This document shows positions 62,037-64,000 of a stretch of DNA of 64,000 bases, piece after piece (position 1 is the stretch's first letter; each line of letters starts with the position of its first letter). The position numbers were made by a program, and so were the translations under genes. The stretch lies in assembly GCA_948567375.1 (NCBI GenBank), contig OX419761.1, forward strand, positions 12,314,243 through 12,378,242, written 5' to 3'. The notes below the pieces were generated by a model. It saw nothing but the letters and a program-made list of their open reading frames with translations, searched no databases and had not been told where the DNA came from. The DNA is from Lunularia cruciata (Eukaryota; Streptophyta; Marchantiopsida; Lunulariales; Lunulariaceae).

Positions 62037-63325
62037 CGCAAAAGTTGACAAAAACCTTTACAAAATACTTGAAGAAGAACGTTAGTCGCGTCTCGTCGAA
62101 ACTGATCATTGATTTCACAAACTTGTCGATGGTTATTAAAATGCTCTATATAATGCATATATCTCAACCTAAATGCTTTATATGTCGGTTCAATTTAAAT
62201 GCTTAACCGACAATAAAGAACAGAGGTTACTAGCACGACGTTGCGGGGACGTACTCTCTCCGTGCCAACTATAGCTAACTGATTCCACGTAGGTGCCAAC
62301 TATTACTCAGGGTGCCACGTCCGGAGGTCGGTTACGTGGAAAGGCCAAAATATTCTATCACCTAAGTCTTCTCTGTATCTTGGCCTGATCACATCCATAT
62401 CTGTAAAAGGTTAAGGTCTCCTCCCATGCCCATAAGAGAGTCCACGTATCATCTCATTTTAATAAACACGTTAAAGTATTTCAAACCGTAAGCCTTGGGC
62501 CCTAACTAGGGTCCAATAGTCTGCTAAATTAAATATCAGGTCTACTAGTTCACTTAGTGAGAATGGAAGAAATGAGAAGCTAGATTTGGTAGGTTATAAG
62601 TTTTATTATGTATATAAACAGATGATTTCAAGAATAACGAGTAAAACTTCACCTTGAATGAGATTAATATTCGTTCTAACCGTTTTCCAGTATTAACTTA
62701 GCTCGGTCATGGCCATTACGTTGACCAAGTCGTGTGGGACTGAGACGGCAATAACGTATTTCGTGGAAGTATTTGTTTGATTTAGCCTCCAAATTTAACA
62801 CAGTAGAAAATTATTTTGTTTTCATGTGACTCGCTAGATATTCTTCTGAATGTGGAGTGTCAAACCCATGCCTTGGAAAATATTTCAGATGGTGTTACAA
62901 AATGGGTTCGGTAAAGAATTCGGTACAAAATACAGATTAAAGTTTCCAAGATCGTGTTGGATTGTGTGTCGAGGAATCTTCAGTATCCTGAAACAGGTCC
63001 TTCTCGGGACTAAATCAATGTCCGGGGGACCCCATCCAGTGCTAAGGTCGAATTTTTATACTTGTATGAAAATTGGTCTCATTTGTCAACTTTTCTAGGG
63101 AATGCCGTTTCTTCACCCGGGTTCTATGGAAACAAGTGCGAAGGAAACATGGCTCAGACAGCAGTAGTGAATTCCATCGGGCCAAGAGAAAAGCTATATT
63201 CTCTCGATTCCCACTCTTTCGGAGTGGTATTCCCCACATTGTGACTGGGACCCAGGCGCCGGGGGATTCTCACCAGACCTGAGCCGGAACGTGTACAAGC
63301 GGGTTACTGCAGTGTTTTGAGAATC
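62037..63325. other. Gene-free stretch
   Basis: No coding region with family resemblance. Short repeats of GTGCCAACTAT occur at about 62264-62300. Several frames of 60-82 codons at 62850-63282 overlap each other on both strands and are not supported. Confidence 0.45.
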
Positions 63326-63430
63326 GAGAAAGGGCGACCGCGTAGAAAACACGAAGGATGGGAAGACCCCATAAAGCCGTACAAGGGAGAGAAAAGAAGA
63401 AGGTAGAATGGGGCTAAGGCCCTTAGCCCC
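63326..63430 (-). mobile_element. SINE-like tail-only insertion with 10-bp target duplication
   Basis: A 105-bp insertion flanked by TTTGAGAATC on both sides (63316-63325 and 63431-63440). In LINE sense it starts with an extended outer hairpin (GGGGCTAAG...CTTAGCCCC type), continues through the inner hairpin region and ends GCGGTCGCCCTTTCTC. The direct repeats show it arrived as a separate unit, by a LINE-type mechanism. Confidence 0.85.
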
Positions 63431-63544
63431 TTTGAGAATCCAAGAAATGTCCTTTAAAGTTTGCACAAGGGGTTTCAGAAATAGTTTTGATGGATGTATA
63501 GGGGATAAATACAAAAATTTGTAACTATTTTTAGTATTTCGTAA

Positions 63545-63642
63545 TGAACTCTGTAAGGAGATGAGGTGCTAATAAATGAACATCCTGTAAAATAATCTAC
63601 AGGGTGTTCATTTATTAGCACCTCATCTCCTTACAGAGTTCA
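63545..63642. repeat. Near-perfect 45-bp inverted repeat (foldback)
   Basis: Arms 63545-63589 and 63598-63642 pair at 44 of 45 positions around an 8-bp spacer. The left arm begins TGAACTCTGTAAGGAG. Beyond the arms the symmetry continues imperfectly, with CTATTTTTAG on the left against CTAAAAATAATT on the right after a gap of about 9 bp. Such a structure fits a small foldback/MITE insertion or the stem of an inverted-repeat transcript. Confidence 0.93.
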
Positions 63643-64000
63643 CTAAAAATAATTATAAAATAATAAAAATAGGTACAAAATCTATTAAATTATTTTACAA
63701 TATATCATGTGCAATTTGCGATTCATTTATAAAAATCAAGCACTCTATTACCAATGTTTACTATTGCCGTATTGAAATAAATGATGGTCAAAAGAGATGA
63801 TGTGGCTTCTTGAGAGCGTTGCAATGTTGTTTTGGTGGGTGATTCGCAGAGTGAGATTAATGAAAGTTTTTGGTGGATCCAAACTGCAGCTTTCAACTAT
63901 TTGAATTACAATTCACCATTTGCAAATGCAAATGTTATGTGCAAATGCTCTTGTCAATTAACTAGACAGGTGGGTTTTGTAGTTTTGGAGTTTTGCATTG
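63643..64000. other. Gene-free right edge
   Basis: AT-rich, with no coding region seen. A short repeat of GCAAATG occurs at about 63920-63947. Confidence 0.5.

Noticed and set aside
1-64000. CRISPR array, operon or bacterial gene cluster
   Set aside because: No regularly spaced short repeats of that kind. The genes have introns and the elements are eukaryotic.

Overview
This is nuclear DNA from a land plant. It holds plant-type genes with many introns (plastid glutamyl endopeptidase, PRMT3), a plant DUF3339 small membrane protein, an F-box protein, a CorA/MRS2-type Mg2+ transporter, a nuclear tRNA-Thr and old Ty1/copia elements. The gene forms, and an RLE-type LINE that seed plants are not known for, suggest a non-seed plant such as a bryophyte or lycophyte. 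That placement is an inference; no species is claimed.

Layout. 1-7.8 kb is a nest of two broken LTR retroelements on opposite strands. 8-36 kb is the gene-bearing part, with near-balanced base composition: tRNA-Thr (8876), DUF3339 gene (12143-12364, minus), plastid glutamyl endopeptidase (15258-22347, minus, 14 exons), PRMT3 (26393-30227, minus, 7 exons) and a single-exon CorA/MRS2-like protein ending in an EF-hand (33640-35463, plus). 36.4-46 kb is AT-rich and carries a copia element with both LTRs and a CATTC target duplication (38698-44145). 46-51 kb holds LINE pieces, small tandem repeats and a single-exon F-box gene (49259-50734). 50.7-58.7 kb is AT-rich decayed DNA. 58.7-63.6 kb holds a young LINE, several copies of its tail and a nearly perfect 45-bp foldback.

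The most interesting content is the LINE family. The copy at 58738-61405 has an exact 11-bp target duplication and one reading frame from reverse transcriptase through a CCHC knuckle to a restriction-like endonuclease, broken by a single TGA. Its 3' tail has two small GC-rich hairpins. Short copies of that tail are scattered over the window on both strands (12.8, 23.8, 36.3, 47.5, 61.7, 62.0 and 63.3 kb), with a longer truncated copy at 46.1 kb. One short copy (63326-63430) begins at the outer hairpin and has its own 10-bp target duplication, so these are real insertions. The tails look like a SINE-like, tail-only population made by the LINE machinery.

The host genes do not form a pathway. 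Exons of the two spliced genes were joined by eye using GT/AG borders, reading phase and protein-family continuity; the phases close in both.
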